DNA of 64,000 nucleotides, from contig NC_037092.1 in NCBI RefSeq assembly GCF_002994745.2, positions 14,933,501 to 14,997,500 on the forward strand, written 5' to 3'. This DNA is from Rosa chinensis (lineage: Eukaryota; Streptophyta; Magnoliopsida; Rosales; Rosaceae). This document shows positions 10,724 through 20,784 of the stretch, in pieces (within the stretch, counting starts at the first letter, position 1; every line of letters starts with the position of its first letter). Position numbers and translations under genes: made by a program. The notes below the pieces were generated by a model. The model was not told the origin of the DNA and ran no database searches. It was given only the letters and a program-made list of their open reading frames with translations.

Positions 10724-10761
10724 AGCCCACAAGTAATATGGGCCATCAATAAATTTGGGCT
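10724..10761. promoter_or_regulatory. cluster of site II-like TGGGCY motifs upstream of thioredoxin
   Basis: TGGGCT on the minus strand (10724-10729), TGGGCC on the plus strand (10739-10744) and TGGGCT on the plus strand (10756-10761) lie 80-120 bp upstream of the ATG. Site II motifs (TGGGCC/T) are established as TCP-factor targets common in promoters of nuclear genes for mitochondrial proteins. The third motif straddles the edge of the inserted element and was created by the insertion. Confidence 0.5.
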
Positions 10762-11685
10762 TAATTGCGAATTTGCTCCCCTAACTTTGTCAATTTGCTG
10801 TTTTAGAATTTATTTCTGCCAATTTGCTATCCTTGAATTCCCAAATTAACCAATTTGCTACCCAACCATCAATTAGCTAGTTTCTGTTAATTTTTTCGTC
10901 CAGACATCAACACATGCATTGAGGGTTCTTTTGTATTTTTTTAATTAGGTTTTCTCTGAACCCTTACTTCAAACACGACTCCTCCATTCATTCTAAAAAA
11001 ATACTCCTTCAATTTCATTTGACGCTCCTTCAACAAAAATGGGTTCTTCTTACCGGAGCATATCGATGAGAGATTCAAATAGAAGTTGAAAACCTAGCAA
11101 GACATAAATAGTTAGGAAATGTCTTGGGTACTACATCATGTAAGATCAAATTCTGAAAAGATTTTGGAAGTCTAGGTTTCAATTTCGGAAAACCACAGGT
11201 ATAGACAATGCTTCTTTCATGTTTGATTGGTGCTTTTAGTTTGTTTTTTGTATGAACAATGTGACAAATGCGTTGTTTCGTTTTCATTGCTATTTATATG
11301 GATTATTGAACTTCTAGGTAAATCAAGGAGCCCATGTGAGGCAAATGCCAAGGCAATCTACAGTTCCAGTAAGCACACAAACAACTGAAAATTGGCGAGG
11401 CAAGTGTCAAGACAATTTGCTTCTGCAACAACCACACACTCTTCGGTTATTACGAAGAGGGCAAGTCCTTGGAGGCCATAGAATAGATAAAGCATCAGGC
11501 TTTAGGAATAGGGTGTCAACTTTTTATGATATCCAAGTTAGGATTAAGTCATCAGACCATATTTTGTTTGGGTTAAGTCATCTAATAAAATGTCATTCTC
11601 ATACATTTGAGAAAAAACCATGTGATGTTTTGATGATCAGATCACCTTTTATGGTTTGTGAAAAATTGAACTTGTTTTTATTCAT

Positions 11686-11714
11686 TTATTATTATTATTA
11701 TTATTATTATTATG
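11686..11714 (+). repeat. (TTA)n microsatellite
   Basis: About nine uninterrupted TTA/ATT units. Confidence 0.9.
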
Positions 11715-11879
11715 GTATAATTCATTTGATTTGTGTCTAATGCTAATGCTTTGTGTGTTTTTTTTTTCTTCTTTCAGATGCATTGGTTGGTTTTGAAAAA
11801 CTAATGAATTGTCATATTTTTTTTTTAAATTATGAATATAACCTCACGTGTTGACGTCTGGACGAAAAAATTAATAGAA

Positions 11880-12486
11880 GAGAGTTTCTATTGAGACCTT
11901 TAAATTTGCTCATTTGACCTCTCATACTCTTTACACCTCCTTTGTGCTTTTAAGTACAAATATTTGCTCACTAAACCTCCTTTTGAATACCTCAAATAAC
12001 CTTAGTTATATTATTCACATACAAAAAAATAAAATATACTCATTATATCTCTAATTCACTAACTACACCTCCATTCATTTTTTTTTTTTTTGTTCTTTTT
12101 TGCATGCAAACCTAAAAAATGCCCAAAATAAATTTCTATAACTTTAAATCATGAATCAAACGGTCATAACACATAAATTGATCAAGCAGTCATAAATCAA
12201 ATGGTTAGACATGATTCCTATGTTTCTAACCCTTATAGAAAAAATGAAAGGTTACAAAAATTGATATAAATAAAAAAACCCGGAACAAACACAAAAAAAA
12301 AAAAAAAACTAAAAACCACCTTCTCCCACCCAAAGCTCATCCTCCAACCAAACCTTGAACGAAGTCTAGTTGATTATAATTCATTGTCTATAATTGTCAT
12401 TTTACAAGAGGATATATATGTAATTCATTCATTCAAAAAATATAGAGGTCAAATGAGCAAATTTGGAGGTCCCAATAGAAATATTC
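11880..12486. mobile_element. nested Mutator-like element, 607 bp
   Basis: This insertion lies within the right TIR of the 10758-12569 element. It is bounded by inverted ends (GAGAGTTTCTATTGAGACC at left; the right end on the complementary strand reads GAATATTTCTATTGGGACC, then AAATTTGCTCATTTGACCTC in both). A perfect 9-bp duplication TTAATAGAA is present at 11871-11879 and 12487-12495. Removing it restores the inverted-repeat match of the host element. No coding capacity. Confidence 0.87.
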
Positions 12487-12875
12487 TTAATAGAAACTAG
12501 CTAATTTGATGGTTGGGTAGCAAATTGACACCATAGTGAAAGCTAAGGGAGCAAACTGGCAATTAAGCCATAAATTTGTTTTTCTTTTGGTTTGGTGAGC
12601 TAGTTATTGTAAACTGATAATCGAAAAAAACCTAAATCGAAAAATGAATTTACACTTATCATTTGTCAAAAAATGGCTATGGTGTGTTGTTTTGCAGGTT
12701 ACTGTATTCTCACTCGATATCTCAATCTACAGTTGTTGATCACTTCTTGCTTTATACCAGTTTGGGTTACTCACCAGACCTTATAAAATATTGCAGTAAC
12801 ATATGGTTTGCTCAACACTTACAAATATCATAGTGAAAGCACACTTCTCTTTTTTAGTTTTATGTGAAAATGATA

Positions 12876-12876
<1 letters not shown>

Positions 12877-12906
<30 letters not shown>

Positions 12907-14035
12907 TTTTGAATAAAAGAATTATCTTCATAAATTGGAACTCAAAAGGAGTTGGTTACAATCTTGTTATAGCACATCCAGAAAACATTCTTGGAGTGTT
13001 TTCAAATTACAAATAATTTTTGCTAGCCTCAAGCCAGAATGACCGTTACATAACCTTCCGCTGTCATCTGATGACAGAACAAGAAGATGTGGTAGTATCC
13101 ATGGTGGTATATAGAGATAGGTCCACTCATTAGACATCCAATGCTCACTTATTTCACAATAACTTGAATCCTTCTTTGGTATTACTCCAGAAGATTCACT
13201 AGTACTGCAGGTTTCACACAAGAACAAAGCTTGTTGGATTAAACCACCAGGATCTCAAATACGAAACCCCAATGGACTCGATCCCATAGATTTGGTCCAT
13301 TGTTGGGCCCAAATCCAAACCTCATAAGTTGATTTGGGTATCCAAAGTGATTTGGGCACCCAAAGTGGTCGGGGCCTCCTTACTGACTTGGCCACCCCTC
13401 TATCATCGGTGGCGCCGCTTGTTGACAAACCACACACCGTCGTCTCACCTGCAAACTGTTCAATCAAGCCTTTCGCCGCCGCGCCATGGAGATTGCCACC
13501 CCTCGACATCGCTTCAACAGAACATAGAACAAAGCTCCTCCCCACTTTTTGATGGGTTCTGAACATGTGGTGTTACCTTGATCGATGGACTAGTTTTTCC
13601 ATTAGCCACAGACAGCCAGATTTAAGCCTCAACTGCAAATCAAGGTTGTCTCTCCAATCACCCAAAAACTTCAATCGTCATCTGCTTGGTCGGACTCGAC
13701 CGGGATCTACAAAACATGCCTTCCTTGCTAGTGTATTTTGGAGGGCTACATTGCCCACTAACACCTTCCAACGCTGGATGCTGGCCTGAGCATTTAACGT
13801 TCCCAACTTAGAGAGCAAATTTGTTGTGAACCAATCACAGCGAACATGTTCGATGGGTGTGATCGCGGGCAAAGGTCAACATTGGCAAGCTGGTATCAGG
13901 CAGCATAGGATGGAGAGGGGAACTCCACTTAGAAGGGAACATGGCTCTGGTTGTCGTGATTGAAAAAACCAGCCATGGCGGCTATGTTTCAGGAGGAGCC
14001 TAAGAGACGTCCTCATCAATAATAGAATCGTGCGG
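12877..14035 (-). mobile_element. probable retroposed sequence with LINE-like poly(A) end
   Basis: A T-run at about 12898-12911 follows an (AT)n stretch. Read on the minus strand, the segment ends with TTGTAACCAACTCC... and AAGATAATTCTTTTATTC before poly(A), like plant L1 tails. A direct repeat AAATGATAT at 12868-12876 and 14036-14044 may be the target duplication. The interior is moderately GC-rich with open frames on both strands but no domain I recognise. It could be a 5'-truncated or internally deleted L1, or another retroposed transcript. Confidence 0.45.
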
Positions 14036-14066
14036 AAATGATATTAGTTGTTAATAACATTAACAA

Positions 14067-14518
14067 CCTTAAGCGGCTGCCTCATGCCACCAAATTCTGG
14101 GAGTCTCAGAGGATTCATTTTTCGTATATAACTTTTATTAGTTTATAACATGTATATATAGAGGGTCCTTCCACTAAGAGTTTTTTTTTTTTTTGCCATT
14201 TTAAGAATCCCTTGTGGGACCTACTTTTCGATTACATTTCGGCATCTCAACCGTTCAGGTTTTAGGTCTTAATGTATAGATCACTTCTGCAAATTTTCAG
14301 CCAAATTGATGACTGTTAAGATATTGAACTAGATTAAATCAATGGACGAACCGAATCTGTCCAACCTAAACCGTTAGTGTTCATAATTGTAAATCGCATT
14401 TATAATGCAGGGTTAGCCTTGAGGGGTGCCAACCTTAAATGGCTGCCTCATGCCACCAAATTCTGGGAGTCTTGGAAGATTCATTTTCCGTATATAACTT
14501 TTATTAGTTTATAGCATA
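14067..14518 (+). repeat. partial tandem duplication A-B-A' of a dispersed repeat
   Basis: Segment A (14067-14150, containing GGCTGCCTCATGCCACC and AAATTCTGGGAGTCT) recurs as A' (14428-14512) with high identity. Between them, B (14161-14405) recurs at 15849-16080 (CTTGTGGGACCTA, AAATTTTCAGCCAAATTGAT, AACTAGATTAAATCAATGGA). The order suggests an original (A-B)(A'-B') tandem pair later split by DNA inserted at the (TA)n between A' and B'. No coding capacity. Confidence 0.75.
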
Positions 14519-14530
14519 TATATATATATA

Positions 14531-14877
14531 GAGGCCCGTTCTGAAGCGGACGGCGATGCAGCGGAGGCGTTCCAGGCGGCGACGGTGGCGCGCGGCTTGC
14601 AGGAGGGAGGCCGGAGGCATCTTGGACTGTTCTGGGCAGTGTTCACGGTCGGAGGAGGTCGGGGTTGCAGGTTCTGGGCAGCAACCCGACCTGCAACTGC
14701 AGGTTTTCTGGGCAGCCCTCCAACAACATCGCCGGCGACTCCACCTACTGCAGACGGCTCCGCCCGACCCCTGGCGTCCTTCCGGCAACCCTCGCAGCTC
14801 CGTCGCGCCCCGAGCCGAGCTGCAGCAGCGCCGTCCGCACTTTAACGAAAGTGCGGACGTCCTCTTTGGAACGCCTC
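14531..14877 (+). other. GC-rich island ending in a perfect hairpin
   Basis: This stretch is far richer in G+C than its surroundings and lies between two (TA)n/(GT)n tracts. Near its right end, 14837-14862 forms an 11-bp perfect stem with a 4-base loop (arms GTCCGCACTTT and AAAGTGCGGAC). Several overlapping frames are open but low-complexity, and no protein family is recognisable. It may be a captured fragment or a non-autonomous element; a hairpin near a 3' end recalls Helitrons, but a Helitron CTRR end is not demonstrated. Confidence 0.4.
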
Positions 14878-14878
14878 C

Positions 14879-14913
<35 letters not shown>
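14878..14913 (+). repeat. (GT)n(AT)n microsatellite
   Basis: A run of GT dinucleotides passes directly into AT dinucleotides, adjoining the element at 14913-15844. Confidence 0.9.
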
Positions 14914-14916
<3 letters not shown>

Positions 14917-15844
14917 CAAGGACCAAAATTTCGAGTTTCGAGGAAATTTCGATGGTCCCGGAAACGGAAATTTCGACGGAAATATCGAGGATATATCGAT
15001 TTCGGTAAATAATCAAGAAAAATGATGGAAATTTGAAGAAAAACATGGAAATTTTAAGTGAAACTTTAAGAAATGTTTATTCAACTATATTATCTACTCT
15101 ATTTGAAAAGAATATATTGAACAAGCTTCATTTCATAGTGATTTGTAGTGATTAAGGGTTGAATTGGTATATATAGAATCACTGACAAACAACAATTATA
15201 GAATTTGACTTAATACAACCTATATATTTATTATTAATTATGAAAATAAATTATAAAAAGCAAATACTTAGTAACCTTGAGTAACTAATTTTTTATTCGA
15301 AAACAAAAAAATGTGAGTGATGAAGTAGAAATAGAAAGAGTGACATGAATATGTTGAAAATTTTTATATTTATAGAGTTAGAATTTCAAAAGGTAAGTTG
15401 AAAAATATTGGAGTGAAGTAAAGTGAATTTTGATGGTTGAATTAAAAATTTGCAACTCTTGATATTGTGTTTTATAACAAAAAAAGAAGAAGGATAATTC
15501 ATCAATTTTATATGTCCAGAACAGACTATATTAATAAAAAGATGTTAAGATTGAGGACATGCAAGAGCATCCCAGCAGAGTTGGTTTTGGTGCTGGGTCT
15601 CTTCCAAGAAGACAGAGGTTCGAAACCATCATCCGCACAACTGTTGAGAATTTTTTGTTTGAGAGCAACTCATGAAAATTTCAAAATGTCGCGATATTTT
15701 CTATAATATCGAATATATCGCAAAATATCGAGATATTTCGAAATTTTCGGACGAAATAATCACGGTATGTGGAGAAAATATCTCGCAGGTTCAAAAAAAC
15801 GATAATTTCAGTATCACTGATTTTATCGAATTTTTAGTCTTTGA
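14913..15844. mobile_element. AT-rich element with short inverted ends
   Basis: The left end reads ATCAAGGACCAAAATTTCGA. The right end, reverse-complemented, reads ATCAAAGACTAAAAATTCGA. Both ends sit in AT tracts, so a target duplication cannot be told from the microsatellite. Near both ends the DNA is full of TTTCGA/ATATCG words. No transposase is seen. A tRNA-like pair of pol III boxes lies inside (15574-15627). Confidence 0.5.
15574..15627 (+). promoter_or_regulatory. tRNA-like pol III box A / box B pair (SINE-like)
   Basis: AGCAGAGTTGG (from 15574) resembles box A, and GGTTCGAAACC (15617-15627) resembles box B, spaced about 43 bp as in tRNA genes and tRNA-derived SINEs. The sequence does not fold into a full tRNA cloverleaf by eye, so a SINE remnant is more likely than a tRNA gene. 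Confidence 0.35.
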
Positions 15845-15848
15845 TATA

Positions 15849-17815
15849 TATAGAGGGCCCTTCCATTAAGAGAACCTTTTTTTTTTTTAAGGGATCCCTT
15901 GTGGGACCTAATTTTCAATTGCATTTCTGCAACTCAAACGTTCAGGTTTTATGTTCTAATGTATAAATCACTTCTACAAATTTTCAGCCAAATTGATGAT
16001 CGTTAAGATATTAAACTAGATTAAATCAATGGACAAACAGAATCTATCCAACCGTTAGTGTTCATAATTGTAAATCGCATTAATGATTATCAATTTGGTT
16101 GAAAATTTGCGAAGATGATATACTCATACGCATCTAAAAACTGAACGGTTGAAATGTGGATATGTGAGGGCCTATGATAAGAGCATATTTATGCGATGTT
16201 AATAGCGTTAATCTCCATACTTTCTTTGTTAGTTTAGTGTATTTTCTAGTTATTTACTTTGTTTATTTGTTTTATAGGTATCTTGGAGTAAAGAATAAGA
16301 AAAGAAGTAAAAGAGGGATTGAAAAGCAAAATCGGGAAATCTGCCTGTGCAGATCAGTTAACTTCGACAGAGCACTGAGACCAACTCAGAACGATCCAGA
16401 CGATGATCTTTATATTGATGGATAGCCTCGGATGTCTAGTTTCCGAATCTTTTTACGGCTCATCAATATCATTTTTCTAGAGGAAGTTATGGCCGATTTA
16501 GTACAAGAGGTCAGGCTGAGCGTGAATCTGAGGTTGGACGGGAATTTATGTTTCGAGGCCCAAATCACACCAAGAAGCCCAAGGACGAGTTTGTGCTTCA
16601 TATTCCGACTTATGATGGACAAATGGCATGATGTGAATGGTTAGAATAAGTCATCAAGTTCAAGAGCCAATAGGAAAACTCCACCTAAGCACGTGAACCC
16701 TAATTCTTTTAAGTTTTGGATTTCCTAACCTCCAAGCATATACAAAGGGGATCAATCTGCAGTAGCTCTCTCTCTCTTCTTCTTCCTCCCTTTTTCATTA
16801 TTTTGTGTTTTTGATTCCATTATGTGTAACTAAATTTCCAGTAGTTAGGGGGCAGTTGAAACCCCTAGACATGATCCATAACATGCTTTGACATTCAATT
16901 TGTTTTCCAATTAATAAAGTTGAGGTTTTGTTTACCGATTTCTCATTGATGAATTCTATGTTTGTGTGCTTTGGAGGCCTACTTAGTATGCATGCTAGGG
17001 TTCTAATACTTTGATTGTTTGATGCCTGGATCAATAGCTGGATTCCTCAAATTGTCTGGAGAAGTAATTGGTAGTTTTCACTAGCAAGTAAACAAAACCC
17101 TAGGTTTAGCAAGGCTCTAAGTTAATTGCGATGCCTAGTGATTGCTCAAACTCTTTTCAAACTTAATGATCTCTGCATGTTTAATCTAATAAGCGTACCT
17201 TTAGGTTGCATTGCTTGGGAATAGTCTAGGTGTAGAGCACTTCCTGCCTAGCGTACAAAGTAAGAAAGAGTAATAGGTTGTGTTCAAGCGTACCGAGCCA
17301 ATCTGAGTGTCTTCAACTAAGTTAATTGGTAGTAAATTGGACAAAGTGTATTGTGTGTGATTGTTGGGGGTGGATACTTCCTTCCTAGCTAGTTTCATTA
17401 TATTGATATCAACCAGTCTCAAATCTGTTCCAGTTTCGTTTTTCTTTCTGTTCTCTGTTTTGACGTATTTTATTCTCATAGTAAACGAACTCCAAAAATT
17501 CCCAAATTTTGTGTGATGGACGCCTTGTGTGTCTAGTACGTCTCTGTAAATTTTCATATTTTTCTGGGTTGTTTTGGTTAGGATTTTAGTTTGTTTTTCG
17601 ACTGCTGTTCAGTAGGAACTGCAGTCACGTTTTGTGACTTTTGTTGAAGCTTTTAGTTTAACTTAATCCTCTGCGGGAGACCCTTATTTCCCTATATTAC
17701 AATTGACATATTTGCAGGAGAATAAGGAAAATCAATAGCTTATAAATTTAGCTATCAGCTTAATAAGCGATCCCTTAAATAGCAAAAAAAAAAAAAAGAT
17801 CTCTCACTAGAAAGG
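15849..17815. mobile_element. foldback element split by a solo LTR
   Basis: The left arm (15849-16080) and the right arm (about 16084-16174 plus 17763-17815) are inverted copies. GTTCAGGTTTTA and AAATTTTCAGCCAAATTGAT on the left face AAACTGAACGGTTG and ATCAATTTGGTTGAAAATTT on the right. The outer CCTTCCATTAAGAG-T(n)-AAGGG of the left arm is mirrored only after 17757, beyond the inserted LTR. The match resumes exactly across the LTR, which supports both calls. No coding capacity. Confidence 0.7.
16175..17757 (+). repeat. solo LTR (probable Ty3/gypsy type), 1583 bp
   Basis: Begins TGATA and ends TATCA (perfect 5-bp inverted ends within TG...CA). It is flanked by GCCTA (16170-16174) and GCTTA (17758-17762), a 5-bp duplication with one mismatch. 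It contains no reverse transcriptase or gag, so it is a single LTR left by recombination. The length suits a gypsy-type LTR, but the superfamily and orientation are inferred. Confidence 0.72.
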
Positions 17816-17827
17816 GTGTGTATTTGC

Positions 17828-17914
17828 ATTGTACTCCAGTACAGCTACGACTTGCCGTCATGTCACCAAGGTTGACAAGCATGACAAGACGCAGTTGTAC
17901 TGCTGGAGTACAAT
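17828..17914. other. 87-nt imperfect foldback, candidate small-RNA precursor
   Basis: The arms ATTGTACTCCAG-TACAGCTACGACTTG... and ...CAGTTGTACTGCTGGAGTACAAT pair over about 38-40 positions with small bulges around a roughly 9-nt loop. The outer 12 bp are perfect. It lies between the foldback element and a solo LTR. It could be a MITE-derived hairpin or a young miRNA-like locus on either strand; no expression evidence is available. Confidence 0.4.
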
Positions 17915-18055
17915 TACAAACATGTTGTTGAAAGCATTTGAAACGCGTGATTACCAAACTTAACCTATAATTACAGCCGGATAAGTAACATTACATTTGG
18001 AACGTCTTTGATGTAGCATTGTTCGAACAAGAGTAAAATCTAATTTTGGTCTATC

Positions 18056-18740
18056 TGTTGTAAAAAATATGGGACGGAATTCCTGTAAAATCAAAACACA
18101 GAATAATATAATAATATCTTGGGAAATAAGAATAATGATATAGATGAGAAAATAAAATAAAGTAAGAAAATAATATAATATATAGATTTTATATAGGAAA
18201 ACTTATCGAGTAGAGGTGTGCAAGCGTACTGTCCTAAGAGAAGATTCGTCCCCTACTGCACAGGGTTGAATGACAAACTTCCCCCAAGATACAACAACTC
18301 TTCGAGCTCCGTCGTGCAGTTAAGAAGCCCCATTGAACCTTAATCACCCGTGCACTCAAAACGGTGTATAAGTAAAGTATGTATATGTATAGTTTGTAAG
18401 AATATCTTTGGTAGAGGTATTTGGCTAGAGTGGTTGCATTATGATGGATTATACCGTCATGTATACCCTCATTATCCGACAATCTAAACTCCCACACATG
18501 TGCATGTTTCATGTCTCACCATATGTCTTCCAACCATAGCCACGTACCCTTATATGGGCCACATTACCATACCATCAATAACCTCATTAACCATATAACG
18601 GTTAAATAATAATCATATATTTAAAACATAAAACTGTTAAACCATAAATAGAGTAATAAACACAAAAAGAAAATAACCCCCAAAATAAATAAAGAAATAA
18701 ATAAAATATATTTTAATTTTAAATCATAAAATTTCCAACA
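18056..18740 (-). repeat. solo LTR, 685 bp
   Basis: Starts TGTTG and ends CAACA (inverted 5-bp ends), with a perfect 5-bp direct repeat CTATC at 18051-18055 and 18741-18745. On the minus strand it begins TGTTGGAAATTTTATG, a common beginning of plant LTRs, so that orientation is favoured. No internal retrotransposon genes are present on either side. Confidence 0.8.
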
Positions 18741-18745
18741 CTATC

Positions 18746-20784
18746 TTTGACGGAAGCTAATCTACCATTACAGTTTGATGCACTGTAAAGTTGCAGTACT
18801 CTCAAGATACGTTAATATGTAGTAGGCTTGTAATGGAAACAGTGGAAACATAGCCTAAACAGAATAGAAATATAAGTTTTTACATGAGCCAAAAGCATTT
18901 TTCGTAGGACCGAATTCTCTTCCATGTCAAATCCCAGTCTCCTAGCAAAACGGTTCTGACAATAGCCATGGAAACAGAGCTCAACCTATGCCGGACCACA
19001 AAGAAGCAACTGCATGCCTCACCCATTTATACAAAGAAAGTAACTGAACAAAGTCTTGGTTCTTCTTCTCCAATAGATGATAATGGTTTTTTGTTTAGTC
19101 ATGCAACCGAGCATATTAAAGTTGTATTATCTAAATTCAATCACATAAAGAGAATTGCGTAAATACTTATGCAGTACATGTAATCCGTAAATATTGCTAG
19201 TTTAACAAGATAATTACGAGTAAGATAGGAAGACATGCGTTCGACTCTTCCTCTTTATTAGCATAGTTGTCTACGTTCATCTGCAAGTAGCAAATTAAAG
19301 CAGCATGCCATATAGTCCGTAGATTTTAAATCTGCGAATGACCTAATTAAGTTTAGTCTTGCAACAACTCGTAACTAATATTGGTCATAGCTAGACGTTG
19401 CACCAACCAGTAAGTTTTAGCTCACCTGCTTCGCCTATTCCCCAAGAAATATCAATATCAAGACCTTACTTAACCCCTTATCTCAGATAAGGACATCCCC
19501 AGTTTATGCGTCTCAATCTCATCCAGTTATGGACTTAACTTGAAGCAATTGGGGTGGATGGGTTTGATAGTATTTAATCAAACTTGGGATTGATCACCTA
19601 ATACATTGCCTAAATGACTATATCACCCTAGTACCACAAAGTACAAGATGATATCATAATTCTCAAATCATGTTTGCCATATTGGGTTGGACTGTTGGAG
19701 GACACGGATGCCTCTTGGTGGAGGATGAAGGGACTCCCATTGTCTTTGCATGGGTTGTTTTTATTGTCTTGGTTAGTGCTTTTAGTGGAATATCATTCAA
19801 TAAACTTTGTTTCTCCAATATAGTTAGTGCCTTGGTGGAAACAATGTCATCTTTCCAACCAAAATCGGTACTCTAGCTCATGGAAAAAAAAAAGTAAAAT
19901 TGAATTCAATCAAACATTCTAACAAATTGAATTCAATCACTCTTAAATCTCAATTATTAGTGAAAATTTATACAACTCACACACGTAAACCACCTGTTTG
20001 TGACTTTGATTTAACATTTCTCATTCACTTGTTTGGCAAACTTCACATCAAGAGAGCCCATTTCACTAAAAGAAAAAGGTTAATTATTTAGAGGACACGT
20101 GTCACCAAGTTCGTTAGTTTATTTTCAGCAAGAAGATATTTAAAAAGAAAGCAGGGGGAGAAGAAGCAATAGCATGTAGCGATGGGAAAGTCATCTGCGT
20201 AAGCACTTCAGTCACCGTAGAATTAGAAGCCTGGTCAAACCCATTCGACGGCTGCCGTCTCCTCTGTTACGTTCAGAACAAGACGTTGACGATTTTCCGT
20301 TACACCCAACACAAGTCACCTGTAATTCCGAAACTACCCTCGTACAAGTCCCTCATTTCTTTTGCTTTGAATTTTTGGTAGGTTTTGGACCCAAGTGGAC
20401 ACTTTTTTGATTAATTCTTTTCTTGCCAGAAAAAACACGGTTTTTTTTTATACGACAAATTCAACTTTAATTTCACGTTTTCTCACTCTTTCCCAGATAA
20501 AATATAAAAATATGACTGCAAGTAAAAAACTGACAAGAAATAATTTATAAAAGGACGAAAAGGCACATGGCCGGGTTAGACCAAACTTAACAGTGATGTG
20601 CCCGCTAATATAATCCAATAATCTTTATCAACTGGATTCTTTTAAGGATCTTCGACTCAAAGCATCAAAATAAGTAAAAATTATCCTACTTACCTCAGTA
20701 ACAGATTTTTATTCCTACATACACAATTTAATGTCAAATGACTATTTTACCCTCGACCCAATTAAAAAATGACAACCATTGCCA
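18746..20784. other. intergenic, no gene seen
   Basis: Long AT-rich interval with scattered short frames lacking domains. A short open frame at 19670-19876 looks membrane-like (VVFIVLVSAF) but has no supporting context. A GC-richer patch at 20160-20340 might be an eroded gene fragment, without a recognisable product. Confidence 0.5.

Larger units (their letters stand above)
10758..12569. mobile_element. Mutator-like non-autonomous element upstream of thioredoxin
   Basis: The element starts GGCTTAATTGC and ends with the complement GCAATTAAGCC. A perfect 9-bp direct repeat ATAAATTTG flanks it at 10749-10757 and 12570-12578. TIR similarity continues inward for over 100 bp (CAATTTGCTACCCAACCATC, TTAGCTAGTTTCT, TTTTTTCGTCCAGAC), with a roughly 60-bp gap in the right arm. 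The right arm is also interrupted by a second element at 11880-12486; without that the element is about 1.2 kb. The interior (10930-11820) has no recognisable transposase; an open plus-strand frame at 11336-11740 could be a captured fragment but shows no domain. Confidence 0.87.

Noticed and set aside
14504..15046. 180-codon minus-strand frame spanning the GC-rich island and microsatellite
   Set aside because: Its translation is dominated by dinucleotide repeats (alternating Tyr-Ile and Thr-His) and biased GC-rich sequence, with competing open frames on the other strand.
19228..19250. B-box-like GCGTTCGACTCTT
   Set aside because: No A box and no tRNA fold; isolated match.
20160..20340. GC-richer patch as a possible exon
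   Set aside because: All frames are interrupted within short distances and no family resemblance was seen.
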